Assembly: GCF_000716715.1 (NCBI RefSeq)
Contig: NZ_JNYJ01000031.1
Span: 32,775-96,774, forward strand
DNA from: Dactylosporangium aurantiacum
GTDB lineage: Bacteria > Actinomycetota > Actinomycetes > Mycobacteriales > Micromonosporaceae
DNA: 64,000 bases
Reading direction: 5' to 3'
The notes beneath the pieces are model-generated. The model saw only the letters and a program-made list of their open reading frames with translations, did not search any database and was not told where the DNA came from. Position 1 is the stretch's first letter, and every line of letters starts with the position of its first letter. Shown here piece after piece: positions 44,173 to 55,241 of this stretch. Position numbers and translations under genes: made by a program.

Positions 44173-45216
44173 ATGGACAGCAACGACAGCGCGCACGTCA
44201 TCGTCGTCGGCGGCGGGTACGGCGGCATCACCGTGGCCAAGGCCCTCGACGACGTCGCCGACGTGACCGTCATCGAACCCCGCGACACCTTCGTGCACCA
44301 TGTGGCGGCGTTGCGGGCCGTCGTCGACCCGGACTGGATCGAGCGCATCTTCCTGCCGTACGACCACCTGCTGACCCGCGGCCGGTTCGTGCGGGACCGG
44401 GCGGTGCGCGTGGACGGCACCCGGGTCGAGCTCGCCTCCGGCGGCACGCTCGGCGGCGCACACGTGGTGGTCGCGACCGGCGTCGGGTACCCGTACCCCG
44501 CGAAGATCGACGGCACCGACCGCGCGGCGGCGCAGGCGAGGCTGCGCGCCACCCACGACGAGCTGGCCGCCGCGGACCGCGTGCTGCTGCTCGGCGCCGG
44601 GCCGGTCGGGCTGGAGTTCGCGGGCGAGATCGCCGCCGCCTGGCCCACGAAAGAGGTCATCGTCGCCGACCCGTCGCCGGCCCTGCTGCCGGGCCGCTAC
44701 CCGGAGGAGTTCCGGGCGGAGGTACACCGGCAGCTGGACGAGCTCGGGGTGCGGCTGCTGCTGGGCACCACCGTCGCGCAGCCGCCGACGTCGCCGGGGC
44801 GGGCCGGCCGGTTCAGCGTGGCCGGCGTGGACGCCGACATCTGGTTCCGCTGCCACGGTACGGGGCCGCGCACCTCGCTGCCCGTCGACGCGTACCTGCG
44901 GGTGCGGGACCGGCCCGGGCAGTGGGCGGTCGGCGACGTGACCGACGTGCCGGAGCTGAAGATGGCCCGGCTCGCCCAGGCACACGCCGAGGTCGTCGCC
45001 GCGAACATCCGCACGCTGCTGACGAAGGGTGCGTGGACCGAGGATGACCTGACGACCCACGAGCCGGCGCCGGACATGCTGGTGCTGCCGCTCGGGCCGA
45101 AGGGCGGCGCCGGCTACGGTCCCGGCTTCGGCCTGCTCGGCGCCGCGCAGACCGCCGAGGCCAAGGGCGCCGACCTGTTCCTCGGCTACTACCGCGCCCT
45201 GCTGAACCTGGACTGA
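44173..45216 (+). CDS. FAD/NAD(P)-dependent oxidoreductase (NDH-2/FSP1-like)
   Basis: The 347-residue protein has two dinucleotide motifs, VVGGGYGG at the N-terminus for FAD and LLGAGPVGLE near 145 for NAD(P)H, and the late GDVTD block that contacts FAD. It resembles the type II NADH dehydrogenase/AIFM2 group that reduces quinones. ATG 44173 is taken as start; GTG 44164, with GGGGG five bases upstream, is an alternative. Likely controlled by the divergent XRE regulator. Confidence 0.85.
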   Translation: MDSNDSAHVIVVGGGYGGITVAKALDDVADVTVIEPRDTFVHHVAALRAVVDPDWIERIFLPYDHLLTRGRFVRDRAVRVDGTRVELASGGTLGGAHVVVATGVGYPYPAKIDGTDRAAAQARLRATHDELAAADRVLLLGAGPVGLEFAGEIAAAWPTKEVIVADPSPALLPGRYPEEFRAEVHRQLDELGVRLLLGTTVAQPPTSPGRAGRFSVAGVDADIWFRCHGTGPRTSLPVDAYLRVRDRPGQWAVGDVTDVPELKMARLAQAHAEVVAANIRTLLTKGAWTEDDLTTHEPAPDMLVLPLGPKGGAGYGPGFGLLGAAQTAEAKGADLFLGYYRALLNLD

Positions 45217-45223
45217 TCCGGGT

Positions 45224-45258
45224 GGCCCGGCGGCTGGGCAGGTGCCAGCCGCCGGGCC
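45224..45258. terminator. bidirectional terminator between convergent genes
   Basis: GGCCCGGCGGCTGG (45224-45237) pairs with CCAGCCGCCGGGCC (45245-45258), a perfect 14-bp stem with a 7-base loop, between the oxidoreductase and the secreted protease. Confidence 0.8.
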
Positions 45259-45268
45259 GGTCCCGTCG

Positions 45269-46747
45269 TTACCGGACGGCGTTGTAGGCGTCGACCTCAC
45301 CGGCGCCGTAGAAGCCGTTGCGGTCGCCGCCGGTGCAGGTGGCCTCGTAGCCGCTCAGCGCCGGCACCGGGTTGTAGACGCCGGCCGGGCAGGGCAGCGC
45401 CTCGGCGGTGCGCTCGAGGGTGGTGGCGAGCGCGGCCGGGGTCAGGTCGGGGTGCGCCGACAGGGCCAGGGCCGCGACGCCGGCCGCGTGCGGACCCGCC
45501 ATCGAGGTGCCCTGCTTGTAGCCCCAGCCGTTGGTCTTCGTCACCGTGTTGAACGTGGTGGACAGCACCGCGTCGGTGCTCGTCGACACGGCGCCGCCGG
45601 TGCGGAAGCGGGTGTCGCCACCGGGTGCGGTCACGTCGACGACGCCCTGGCCGTAGGAGGAGTAGTAGCTCTTCAGCCGGGTCGGGCCGACCGCGGAGAC
45701 GGTCACCACGCCGGGTGCCTCGGCGGGCAGGTCCAGGCAGGCGCCGGTGATGGTGCGGTCCTCCACCGGGAAGCTGCCGTCGTTGGGGCTGCCGCTGTCG
45801 ACGAACTTGTGCTGCAGGTCCACGTTGGAGTTGCCGGCGGAGGCGACGGTCAGCACGCCCATGCCCTGCGAGTACCGCAGCGCGCGCTGCACGGCGATCC
45901 AGACGGGCCGCTGCCGCTCGTCGTTGCGGCAGTTGAACTCCCACGGGTCGATGAAGTAGCTGTTGTTGGTGATCTGCATGCCGTGCTCCGCGGCCCACAG
46001 GTAGCCGCAGACGGCCGCCTCCGGGTAGATGAACCCGTCGTCGTTGACGACCTTCACCGAGGCGACCTTGACGCCGGGCGCGACACCGGCGACGCCGACG
46101 CCGTTGACGGCCGCGGCGATCGTGCCGGCGACGTGGGTGCCGTGGTCGGAGGTGGTCGGGTTCCAGGCGGCCTCGGTGGTGTCGGCGACACCGCCGATGC
46201 ACGACGCGCTCTTGTCCTTGGCGATCTGGGTCACGAGGTCGGGGTGGGTGCTGGAGATGCCGCTGTCCAGGACGCCGACGACGACGTTCGGGCTGCCGGT
46301 GGTGACCGTGTGCGCCTGCGGCACGTGGATCTGGGTCATGTCCCACTGGCGGCTGAACAGCGGCTCGCCGGTCGGGTCGCCGGTGGCCTGCTGCGCCGCC
46401 GAGTCGACGACCTCCACGGTGGTGTCGTCGTCCACCGCCGCGCCGAGGCCCGTGGTGGAGGCGACCGAGTCGACCCCGGCGCCCGCGACGGCGGTCTGGA
46501 ACGCGGGGTTGGTCGAGCGGGCCACGAGGACCCCGATCTGGTCGTACGTCGCCACGACCACGCCACCGGCCGCCGCGACCCGGGCGGCCGCCTTCGCGGT
46601 CGAGTGCCCCTGCGGTGCGAGGACGATGAACGTGGTGTCCGGGCCCACGGCCACCGCGCGTGCAGGTAACACGGCGTTGACCAGGACCCCGGCACCGATG
46701 GTCGCGATCGACGCGACCGCCAGCGCCTTACGACGAGAAAGTTTCAC
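45269..46747 (-). CDS. secreted subtilisin-like serine protease (S8)
   Basis: The 492-residue protein has a signal peptide (about 1-33, with a KLSRRKAL start), an inhibitor-like propeptide (about 36-115), and an S8 catalytic domain with D161 (GVLDSG), H202 (DHGTHVAG), N306 (SAGNS) and S415 (GTSMAGPHAAG). There is no C-terminal membrane helix, so unlike the mycosins it should be released. Several Cys pairs in the domain fit an extracellular enzyme. GTG 46747 with GAAGGAA upstream. Confidence 0.9.
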   Translation of the reverse strand: MKLSRRKALAVASIATIGAGVLVNAVLPARAVAVGPDTTFIVLAPQGHSTAKAAARVAAAGGVVVATYDQIGVLVARSTNPAFQTAVAGAGVDSVASTTGLGAAVDDDTTVEVVDSAAQQATGDPTGEPLFSRQWDMTQIHVPQAHTVTTGSPNVVVGVLDSGISSTHPDLVTQIAKDKSASCIGGVADTTEAAWNPTTSDHGTHVAGTIAAAVNGVGVAGVAPGVKVASVKVVNDDGFIYPEAAVCGYLWAAEHGMQITNNSYFIDPWEFNCRNDERQRPVWIAVQRALRYSQGMGVLTVASAGNSNVDLQHKFVDSGSPNDGSFPVEDRTITGACLDLPAEAPGVVTVSAVGPTRLKSYYSSYGQGVVDVTAPGGDTRFRTGGAVSTSTDAVLSTTFNTVTKTNGWGYKQGTSMAGPHAAGVAALALSAHPDLTPAALATTLERTAEALPCPAGVYNPVPALSGYEATCTGGDRNGFYGAGEVDAYNAVR

Positions 46748-46844
46748 GGTGTTCCTTCCGTCGGGCTGTCCGGTAACGGGCCGTCGCGTGACGACCCGTC
46801 GTCGGAAAGCAGCGGGACGGCCCCCCGTGGCGTTACCTGCCGTA

Positions 46845-46855
46845 CCCCTTAGGGG
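46845..46855. promoter_or_regulatory. CCCC-TTA-GGGG palindrome
   Basis: This short perfect palindrome lies in the divergent region between the secreted protease and the DUF4097 lipoprotein. It may be a regulator-binding site for either gene; nothing more can be said. Confidence 0.3.
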
Positions 46856-46934
46856 CAGCGTCAGTGAGGATCCCGCATGCGCCGCGCGCCGATCCGGGAG
46901 AGGCTGGAGCCTCGCCACCGTGGGGAGGACGAGG

Positions 46935-47621
46935 ATGCGCGCTGGGCCCGCCGCCGTCGCGGTGCTGCTGGCCGGCGGCCTGACCGTGAGCTCTGCCGGC
47001 CTTGCCGGGTGCGGCCTCGGCCCGCGGGAGACCGTGTCGCGGCAGTACCAGGTGGAGGAGCCGGTCACCGGCGTGCTCATCACCGGCGCCACGGTGGACG
47101 TGACCGTGAAGCCCGGCGACGGTCCGGTCACGGTCGTGGAGCGGCTGCGCTGGCCGGGCGGGCGCGCGGCGCCGCGGACGGCGCACCGGACGGTGGCGGG
47201 CCGGCTGGAGCTCAGCTCGACCGGCTGCCGCCGCTGCCAGGTGACGCTGACGGTCACGGTGCCCGCCGCGACCAGCACCGAGATCCATATCGACACCGGC
47301 GACCTGACGCTGCGGGACCTGTCCGGCGACGTGTCGGCCGCGGTGTCGACCGGTGACGTGACCGGCTCGGGGCTGCGCGGCGCCACCTACCGGCTGGTCG
47401 TGGACACCGGCCGGGTCGAGCTGCGGCACGCGACGACCCCGACCGACGTCGTCGCCACCGTCGACACGGGCGAGGTCGAGGTGCGGGTGCCGGGCGGCGC
47501 GTCGTACGCGGTGCACAGCGACCGTGGCCTGTCCTCCGTCGACGTGGCCCGGGACCCGGCGTCGCCGTACACGATCACCGTGAACGTCGACACCGGGCAC
47601 GCCGTCGTGCACCGGATCTGA
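46935..47621 (+). CDS. DUF4097-like beta-helical lipoprotein
   Basis: The 228-residue protein has a lipoprotein signal with LAGC (Cys26) and a C-terminal region of repeated beta strands (IDTGDLTLRDLSGDVSAAVSTGDVTGSG and so on) typical of the DUF4097 putative adhesin fold. Surface-exposed; function unknown. ATG 46935 has GGAGG seven bases upstream. It converges on sdhB with only 10 bp between stops. Confidence 0.85.
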   Translation: MRAGPAAVAVLLAGGLTVSSAGLAGCGLGPRETVSRQYQVEEPVTGVLITGATVDVTVKPGDGPVTVVERLRWPGGRAAPRTAHRTVAGRLELSSTGCRRCQVTLTVTVPAATSTEIHIDTGDLTLRDLSGDVSAAVSTGDVTGSGLRGATYRLVVDTGRVELRHATTPTDVVATVDTGEVEVRVPGGASYAVHSDRGLSSVDVARDPASPYTITVNVDTGHAVVHRI

Positions 47622-47631
47622 GGGCCGCGGC

Positions 47632-48374
47632 TCAGCGCTTCGTGACGGCCTTGCGGTAGTCGGCGTTGAGGCGGCCGATGAGCGTCAACGGGATGCCCTT
47701 GGGGCAGACCGTGGTGCACTCGCCGGTGTTGGTGCAGCCGCCGAAGCCGGCCTCGTCGTGCGCCTCGAGCATGCCGACGACGCGGGTGTCGCGCTCCGGC
47801 TGGCCCTGCGGCAGCAGCCCGAGGTGGCCGACCTTCGCGGCGGTGAAGAGCATCGCCGAGCCGTTCGGGCACGCCGCGACGCAGGCGCCGCAGCCGATGC
47901 AGGTGGCGGCCTCGAACGCGGCGTCGGCGTCGGCCTTCGGCACGGGAGTGGCGTGGGCGTCGGGGGCGGCGCCGGTGGGTGCGCTGATGTAGCCGCCGCC
48001 CTGGATGATGCGGTCGAACGCGCCGCGGTCCACGACGAGGTCCTTGACCACGGGGAACGCGGCGGCCCGCCACGGCTCGACGTCGATCGTCTCGCCGTCC
48101 TGGAAGTGCCGCATGTGCAGCTGGCAGGTCGTGGTGGCGCGGGCCGGGCCGTGCGCCACCCCGTTGATCATCATGCCGCACATGCCGCAGATGCCTTCGC
48201 GGCAGTCGTGGTCGAACGCGATCGGCTCCTCGCCGGCGAGGATGAGCCGCTCGTTGAGGACGTCGAGCATCTCCAGGAACGACGCGTCGGGCGAGATGTC
48301 GGTGACGTCGTACGTGACCATCCGGCCCTTGTCGGACGGGCCGGTCTGGCGCCAGACGCGCAGCTTGAGGTTCA

Positions 48375-48375
<1 letters not shown>
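47632..48375 (-). CDS. sdhB: succinate dehydrogenase iron-sulfur subunit
   Basis: The 247-residue protein has a plant-type [2Fe-2S] site (C58, C63, C66, C84) and a C-terminal CxxCxxC...C region (C159, C162, C165 and C169; C214, C220, C224) for the [4Fe-4S] and [3Fe-4S] clusters. It passes electrons from SdhA to the membrane subunit. ATG 48375 overlaps the sdhA stop by one base (TAATG), so it is co-translated. Confidence 0.95.
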
Positions 48376-50308
<1,933 letters not shown>

Positions 50309-50312
<4 letters not shown>

Positions 50313-51076
50313 TTGATCGCTCCGATCGTGACGGCGAACGGCACCGACAGGTAGCCGACGACCAGGACGAGGGACAGGGCCAGGGCGATCGTGCGGGCGC
50401 GGCGCTCACCGCGTGGCGACTGCTGGCCGAGGGTGCGCAGCGCGCTGAAGATGCCGTGGCGCAGGTGGAAGCCGACGGCCACGATCGCCAGGGTGTAGAA
50501 GAGCGTCACGTACCAGCGCGACGGCGCGAAGTCCGCGACGACGTTGGCGTGCGGGTGCCGGGCGTCGCCGACCGGGTTCACGGTGCCGGTGGTGAGGTCC
50601 AGGATGTGGAAGATGACGAACAGCAGGATGATGACGCCGCCCCAGCGCATCGTGCGGGCCGCGTAGCTGCCCTGCACCTTGGGCCGGTGCGCGTAGCGGA
50701 CCGGGCGGGCGAGCCTGGCGCGCCGGGCGAGGATCACCGCGGCGGCGATGTGCCCGAGCACGGCGACGGTGAGCACGGCCCGCTGGATCCACAGGTACCA
50801 GGTGTGCGGCAGCAGCGGGGTGCCGATGTCACGCAGCCAGTGCGCGTAGTGGTCGAAGGCGTCACCGCCGACGAAGATCTTCAGGTTGCCGGCCATGTGC
50901 GCGAACAGGAACAGCACGAGCAGCAGGCCGGTGCCTGCCATGAGGAGCTTGAGGCCGACCGACGACCGGCGCTTCTTCGGCTTCGCCTTCGGCGCCGTTG
51001 AGGTCTGGGTGGGCCTTACCGCTGTATCTACTGTATCTACCGCCACCCGATCGACGCTAAGGACGGTCACTTTCAT
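50309..51076 (-). CDS. sdhC: succinate dehydrogenase cytochrome b subunit
   Basis: The 255-residue protein has five membrane helices and four helix-located His residues (H60, H109, H157, H204) expected to ligate two b-type hemes, the single-anchor type B enzyme that reduces menaquinone. A hydrophilic N-terminal extension of about 38 residues precedes the first helix. It is the first gene of sdhCAB, divergent from a LysR regulator 48 bp away. Confidence 0.92.
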
Positions 51077-51105
51077 TCGTCCAATGCATCATGTACGTAG
51101 TGTCG

Positions 51106-51120
51106 ATAGCCGTAGGCTAT
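51106..51120. promoter_or_regulatory. LysR-type operator overlapping the lysR -10 box
   Basis: ATAGCC-GTA-GGCTAT is a perfect 15-bp palindrome containing the T-N11-A LysR motif. TAGGCT within it (51113-51118) is six bases from the GTG start of lysR and so is the likely -10. Binding would repress lysR itself and could activate sdhCAB on the other side. Confidence 0.7.
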
Positions 51121-51124
51121 TGCG

Positions 51125-52063
51125 GTGCAGCTCCAACAGCTCCGATACTTCGTGTCCGTGGCTGAATCGGGACATTTCACCCGATCGGCCGAGGCGCTCG
51201 GAGTGAGCCAACCGACACTCAGTAAACAAATTCACACCCTCGAGGCGACGCTCGGTGCACCCCTGTTCGACCGCTCCCGCGGCGGGGTCATGCTCACCAC
51301 CGCCGGCGAGACCCTGCTCCCCATCGCCCGCCGGATGGTCGCCGACGCCGACGCCGCCCGCGACGCCGTGCAGGAGGTCGTCGGCCTGCGCCGCGGCCGG
51401 GTCCGCGTCGGCGCCACCCCCAGCCTGTGCACGTCGCTCGTGCCGGCGGTGCTGCGCCGCTTCCACGCCGCCCACCCCGACATCGCCCTGCACGTCGACG
51501 AGGGCGGCTCGCAGGACCTCGTCGCCGGTCTCGTCGCCCGCCAGCTCGACCTGGCGCTCATCGTCGCGTCCGCGCACGGCACCGACCCGGCCCTCGACGT
51601 CGTGCCGATCCTGCGCGAGGACCTCGTCGTCGCCTCCGTGCACCCGCTGCCGGCGTCGCTGACCCTCACCGACCTGCGCGACACCCCCATGGTGATGTTC
51701 CGCATCGGGTACGACCTGCGCGACGTCACCATCGAGGCGTGCCGGCGGGCCGGCTTCACCCCCCGGTACGCGGTCGAGGGCGGCGAGCTGGACGCCGTGC
51801 TCGCGTTCGTCGAGGCCGGCCTCGGTGTCGCCCTCGTGCCCAGCATGGCCCTGGTCAACCGGCCGCTGCTGCGCGCCACCCCCCTCGCGGCGCCCGGCGT
51901 GCACCGCACCATCGCGCTGGCGCACCCGCGCGACGCCGTGCTGTCCCACGCCGCCCGGGCACTGCGCGCGATGCTGCTGGAACAGAACGTGCAGACCCCC
52001 GGGGTGCGGCGCGTGCAGGCGCTAGAGTCGCCGGCAACCGAGGTCAGGGGGAGGCCGGGGTGA
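51125..52063 (+). CDS. LysR family transcriptional regulator, divergent from sdhCAB
   Basis: The 312-residue protein has the N-terminal LysR helix-turn-helix (1-60; LRYFVSVAESGHFTRSAEALGVSQPTLSKQIH as positions 7-38) and a periplasmic-binding-like effector domain (about 90-295). Position suggests control of succinate dehydrogenase in response to a small carboxylate, though the effector is unknown. GTG 51125 with a TANNNT box six bases upstream: leaderless. Its stop overlaps the next gene (GTGA). Confidence 0.9.
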   Translation: MQLQQLRYFVSVAESGHFTRSAEALGVSQPTLSKQIHTLEATLGAPLFDRSRGGVMLTTAGETLLPIARRMVADADAARDAVQEVVGLRRGRVRVGATPSLCTSLVPAVLRRFHAAHPDIALHVDEGGSQDLVAGLVARQLDLALIVASAHGTDPALDVVPILREDLVVASVHPLPASLTLTDLRDTPMVMFRIGYDLRDVTIEACRRAGFTPRYAVEGGELDAVLAFVEAGLGVALVPSMALVNRPLLRATPLAAPGVHRTIALAHPRDAVLSHAARALRAMLLEQNVQTPGVRRVQALESPATEVRGRPG

Positions 52064-53151
52064 ACGATTTCTGCGTCGATCCGAGCGGGCTGCGAGCGCT
52101 CAGCGGGCTGCTCACGCGGGCGGCCGGGGACGCCCGCGACGCGTTGGACTACACGCGACGGCACTGCACGCTGCGCTGGGAGCAGCGGGGACTGCTGATG
52201 CTCGTCGCCGACCCGCACGGCCAGGCGTATGGGCGGGTCACCGGGGCCCTGGACCGGCTGCGCGAGCTGAGTGACGGCGCCGCCGGGCAGGTCACCCGCG
52301 CCGCCGCCGGGTACGCGGCGGCCGACCGGGCCACCGCCGCCGCGCTGGACGCCACGTATCCCGGCGCCACCGACCCGGGCGGGCTGCGCGGCACGCTGCA
52401 CCAGTCCCGGCCCGACCTGCTGCCGGCCCGGGCCCCGTTCACCGACGCGGCCCAGGTGACGCTGCCGGCGCCGAGCTACGCGCCGCAGACCGACGCCTTC
52501 ACGCTCAACCCGCTCACCGACCTGCTCAGCCCGGCCGCGTGGATCCGGCAGGTGGCGGTCTGGCTCTTCGGCACCGACCCGTTCGAGCCGTGGCTCATGG
52601 CGTACAGCGGCGACTGGCGCGCCTACGAGCACTGCATGCACGCGTGGCCGCACATCGGCGCGGCCGCGACCGCGCTCGGCGGCAACCTCGTCACCGGCGC
52701 CGCCGACACCACGACCGCGTGGCGCGGCCACGCCGCCGAGGCCGAGCAGGAGTTCCAGCTGCTGCTCGGCGGGGCCGCGACCGCGCTCGGCCCGGCGTGC
52801 GACGAGTACGCCCGGCTCTACCCGCTGGCCGTCGACGCCTGCCACCAGCTGTACGCGGCGACCGGCAACCTCCTCGGCCAGCTCGTCGACGCGCTCATCA
52901 TCGTCAACGTCGCCGGCATCGTCGGCACCGCCACCATCGAGACCGGCGTCGGCGCCCTCACCGGCTACGCGGCGGCCGCTTACTACACCTGGCAGGCGTA
53001 CCGGCTGTATCAGGAGATCTCCCGGCTGTACGGGGTGGCCGAGACCACGTTCCGGCTTATCGCGGCGCAGATCGAGGCGGTGCGGGCGGGTGCCGAGGTG
53101 ACCCGCCTGCCGTCCGTCGAGCCGTACCGGCACCCGGCGGTCCCCCGGTGA
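52060..53151 (+). CDS. WXG100-like helical protein with membrane-active segment
   Basis: The 363-residue protein is mostly helical. A W-R-G turn (221-223) in TTTAWRGHAAEAEQEF and the helix pattern around it look like a WXG100 domain; an earlier helix pair (1-100) may be a second one. A hydrophobic Gly/Ala segment (about 270-310) could insert in a membrane. No enzymatic domain. It starts at a GTG overlapping the LysR stop with GGGGGAGG upstream. Possible type VII substrate encoded away from the main locus. Confidence 0.6.
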   Translation: MNDFCVDPSGLRALSGLLTRAAGDARDALDYTRRHCTLRWEQRGLLMLVADPHGQAYGRVTGALDRLRELSDGAAGQVTRAAAGYAAADRATAAALDATYPGATDPGGLRGTLHQSRPDLLPARAPFTDAAQVTLPAPSYAPQTDAFTLNPLTDLLSPAAWIRQVAVWLFGTDPFEPWLMAYSGDWRAYEHCMHAWPHIGAAATALGGNLVTGAADTTTAWRGHAAEAEQEFQLLLGGAATALGPACDEYARLYPLAVDACHQLYAATGNLLGQLVDALIIVNVAGIVGTATIETGVGALTGYAAAAYYTWQAYRLYQEISRLYGVAETTFRLIAAQIEAVRAGAEVTRLPSVEPYRHPAVPR

Positions 53152-53363
53152 CCGGCGATGCGGTGACCGGCGGCCCGGTGGTCGGCGATCCGGTGGTCGT
53201 GGCGGTGCTGCGGCGGCTGACCGAGCTGCGGCCTCCGGACGACCCGCTGCACGCGTTCGCCGCGACGGTCCTGTCTGGCGAGGCGACGCTGCGGGTGGCG
53301 GCCCGGCATCCCGCGTTCACGGGGGCACTCGAGGAGGGGGTCCGCGGCCTGGGCCACTCTTGA
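53148..53363 (+). CDS. small hypothetical protein coupled to the WxG-like gene
   Basis: The 71-residue soluble protein starts at a GTG overlapping the previous stop (GTGA). It has no known motif; the middle (VLRRLTELRPPDDPLHAFAATVL) is probably helical. Codon use is like its neighbours. It may be a partner or chaperone of the upstream product (inference). Confidence 0.55.
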   Translation: MTGDAVTGGPVVGDPVVVAVLRRLTELRPPDDPLHAFAATVLSGEATLRVAARHPAFTGALEEGVRGLGHS

Positions 53364-53373
53364 CCTGCGCCCG

Positions 53374-53494
53374 CTCGGCCGCGGCTCGGCTCGGCCGCGG
53401 CTCAGCTCGGCCGCGGCTCGGTCATGACCGGCTTGGTCGCAGCCGGATCGGTCGCAGCCGGATCGGTCGCAGCCGGATCGGTCGCAGCCCGGCC
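53374..53494. repeat. two adjacent tandem repeat arrays
   Basis: Three 16-bp units CTCGGCCGCGGCTCGG (53374, 53390, 53406) are followed, after a short linker, by four 15-bp units GGTCGCAGCCGGATC (53435, 53450, 53465, 53480). They fill most of the 229-bp gap after the small hypothetical gene. No gene or promoter is recognised in the gap. Confidence 0.88.
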
Positions 53495-53592
53495 TGGTCG
53501 CGGCCCGCGGAGACCGCGGTGTTGAAAGTGCAACGGCAGGGGTGTTCACCGTCCTGCTCGTCGCGGCGCAGTCCGCTCGGTGGCGGTCCGTC

Positions 53593-55143
53593 TCAGCCGG
53601 GGTCGCCCAGGACGCGGTTGCGACCGCTGCGCTTCGCGGCGTAGAGGTTGCGGTCTGCCTGGCTGAGCAGGGCCGCAGCGGTGATGCGCCCGTCGGCCGT
53701 GCTGGAGACGCCGATGCTCACCGTCACCGGCAGGGCGCCGGTCAGCTCGGGCCACGAGTGGTGCTGGATCGCGCACCTGATGCGTTCGCAGCGGGCGACG
53801 GCCTCCTCGGCGGCCGCGCCGGGCAGGACGACGACGAACTCCTCGCCGCCGAGCCGGGCCACCGTGGCGGGTTCGTCGACGGCACCCGCCATGACGGTCG
53901 CGACCCGTTGCAGGACCAGGTCGCCGACCTCGTGCGACAGGGTGTCGTTGATCCGCTTGAAAAAGTCGATGTCGACAAGGGCCGCGGACACCGCCGTGCC
54001 CCGCTGCTCGGCACGGCTGAGCAGGGCGGGCAGCTGGGCGTCGACGAAGCGCCGGTTGTACAGGCCGGTCAACGCGTCGCGCAGCGCCATCTCGCGGAAG
54101 CGGACCGTCTCGCGCTGGCCTTCCCGGCTCTCGAACACCAGTTGGGCCAGGCGGGCCTGCTCCTCGCGTTCGGCGGAACGCAGGGCCTGGGACTCCTCGT
54201 CGTAGCGGCACTGCTCCTCGTACGCCTGCCGAAAGCGGCCGTTCGCGGCGTGCAGGCGGGCCAGTTCGCGCCGGGCTCGGGCGCCGACGTCGACCATGCC
54301 GCGCTGCTCGCTCAGCGCCCGGCACCGCGCCACGGTGGCCGTGGCCCGGTCGAGGGCGCCGCCGAGCCGTTGCGCCTCGGCGAGGGTGAGCAGCACCTCG
54401 GGCAGCATGTTGCCCTCGGCGTCGCGCCGGGAGGTGCCCGGTTCGACGAGGGGCAGCAGGGTGCGTTCGGCCTCGGCGTACCGGCCCTGCAGCAGCTGCA
54501 CGCGGGCGATCGTGTCCAGGTCCGGCGGGCGCAGCTCGACGCCGGTGCGCTCGACCAGGCGGCGCATCCGCTCGACGAGTTCGCCGGCGGCCTGCGTGTC
54601 GCCGGCCTGGTACGCGGCATACGCCATGTTGTTCAGCACCGAACGGCTCAGCTCGTGGTCGCCGGCGGCCGCGGCGATGTCGAGGGCTTCGGCGTGGTAC
54701 GGAGCGGCGTCGGACCGTGACACCACGTCGACGGACAGCGCGAGGATGACCAGGTGGGCACCGCGGACCAGCGGCGGCACGTGGTCGGGCAGGTGGTCGA
54801 CGGACAGCAGGGCGTGCCGCCGCGCCTGGGCGTTGTCGCCGAGGCAGGTGTGCAGGACCGACAGCAGGAAGTGGGCGCGGGCCAGCACCTACTGGTCGTT
54901 CTCCAGCACCGCCCACCGGTGCACCTCGTGCAGCAGTGGCGCGGACGCCGCCAGCTCACCGCCACGGGCGAGCGCGTCGGCGAGCACGAGCCGCGCCCGC
55001 GCCGCCAGGTCGTCACGCCCCAGCTCCACCGCGGCGCGCTCGACGGCCTCGGCCTGCTCCCGGTCGGCGGTGCGCCGGTCGACCTCCATGCCCAGCACCA
55101 CGGCCTCGACCCGGTCGGCGCTGATTACCGCTGTGCCACTCAT
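53593..55143 (-). pseudogene. TPR-GGDEF diguanylate cyclase gene interrupted by an in-frame TAG
   Basis: From ATG 55143 the frame runs 84 codons to TAG (54889-54891) and continues in the same frame for 431 residues, beginning with a GTG immediately after the stop. Helical TPR-like repeats span the stop (LLHEVHRWAVLENDQ, then LARAHFLLSVLHTCLGD), so a single change from a Tyr codon is the simplest explanation. The downstream part has more TPR-like helices, a coiled coil (about 235-265) and a GGDEF domain with GGEEF (347-351) and the ALVDIDFFKRINDT metal-site block; no RxxD inhibitory site precedes GGEEF. A shortened, active protein from the GTG is possible. Confidence 0.7.
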
Positions 55144-55241
55144 GACCCGCACGATCGGCGGCCCGCGCCGGGACCTGAGCGCAATGCCCCGCGGGCGGCG
55201 CTTAGGATCGTGCGGACGTCGGCGGCACGAGGGGGGATCCC

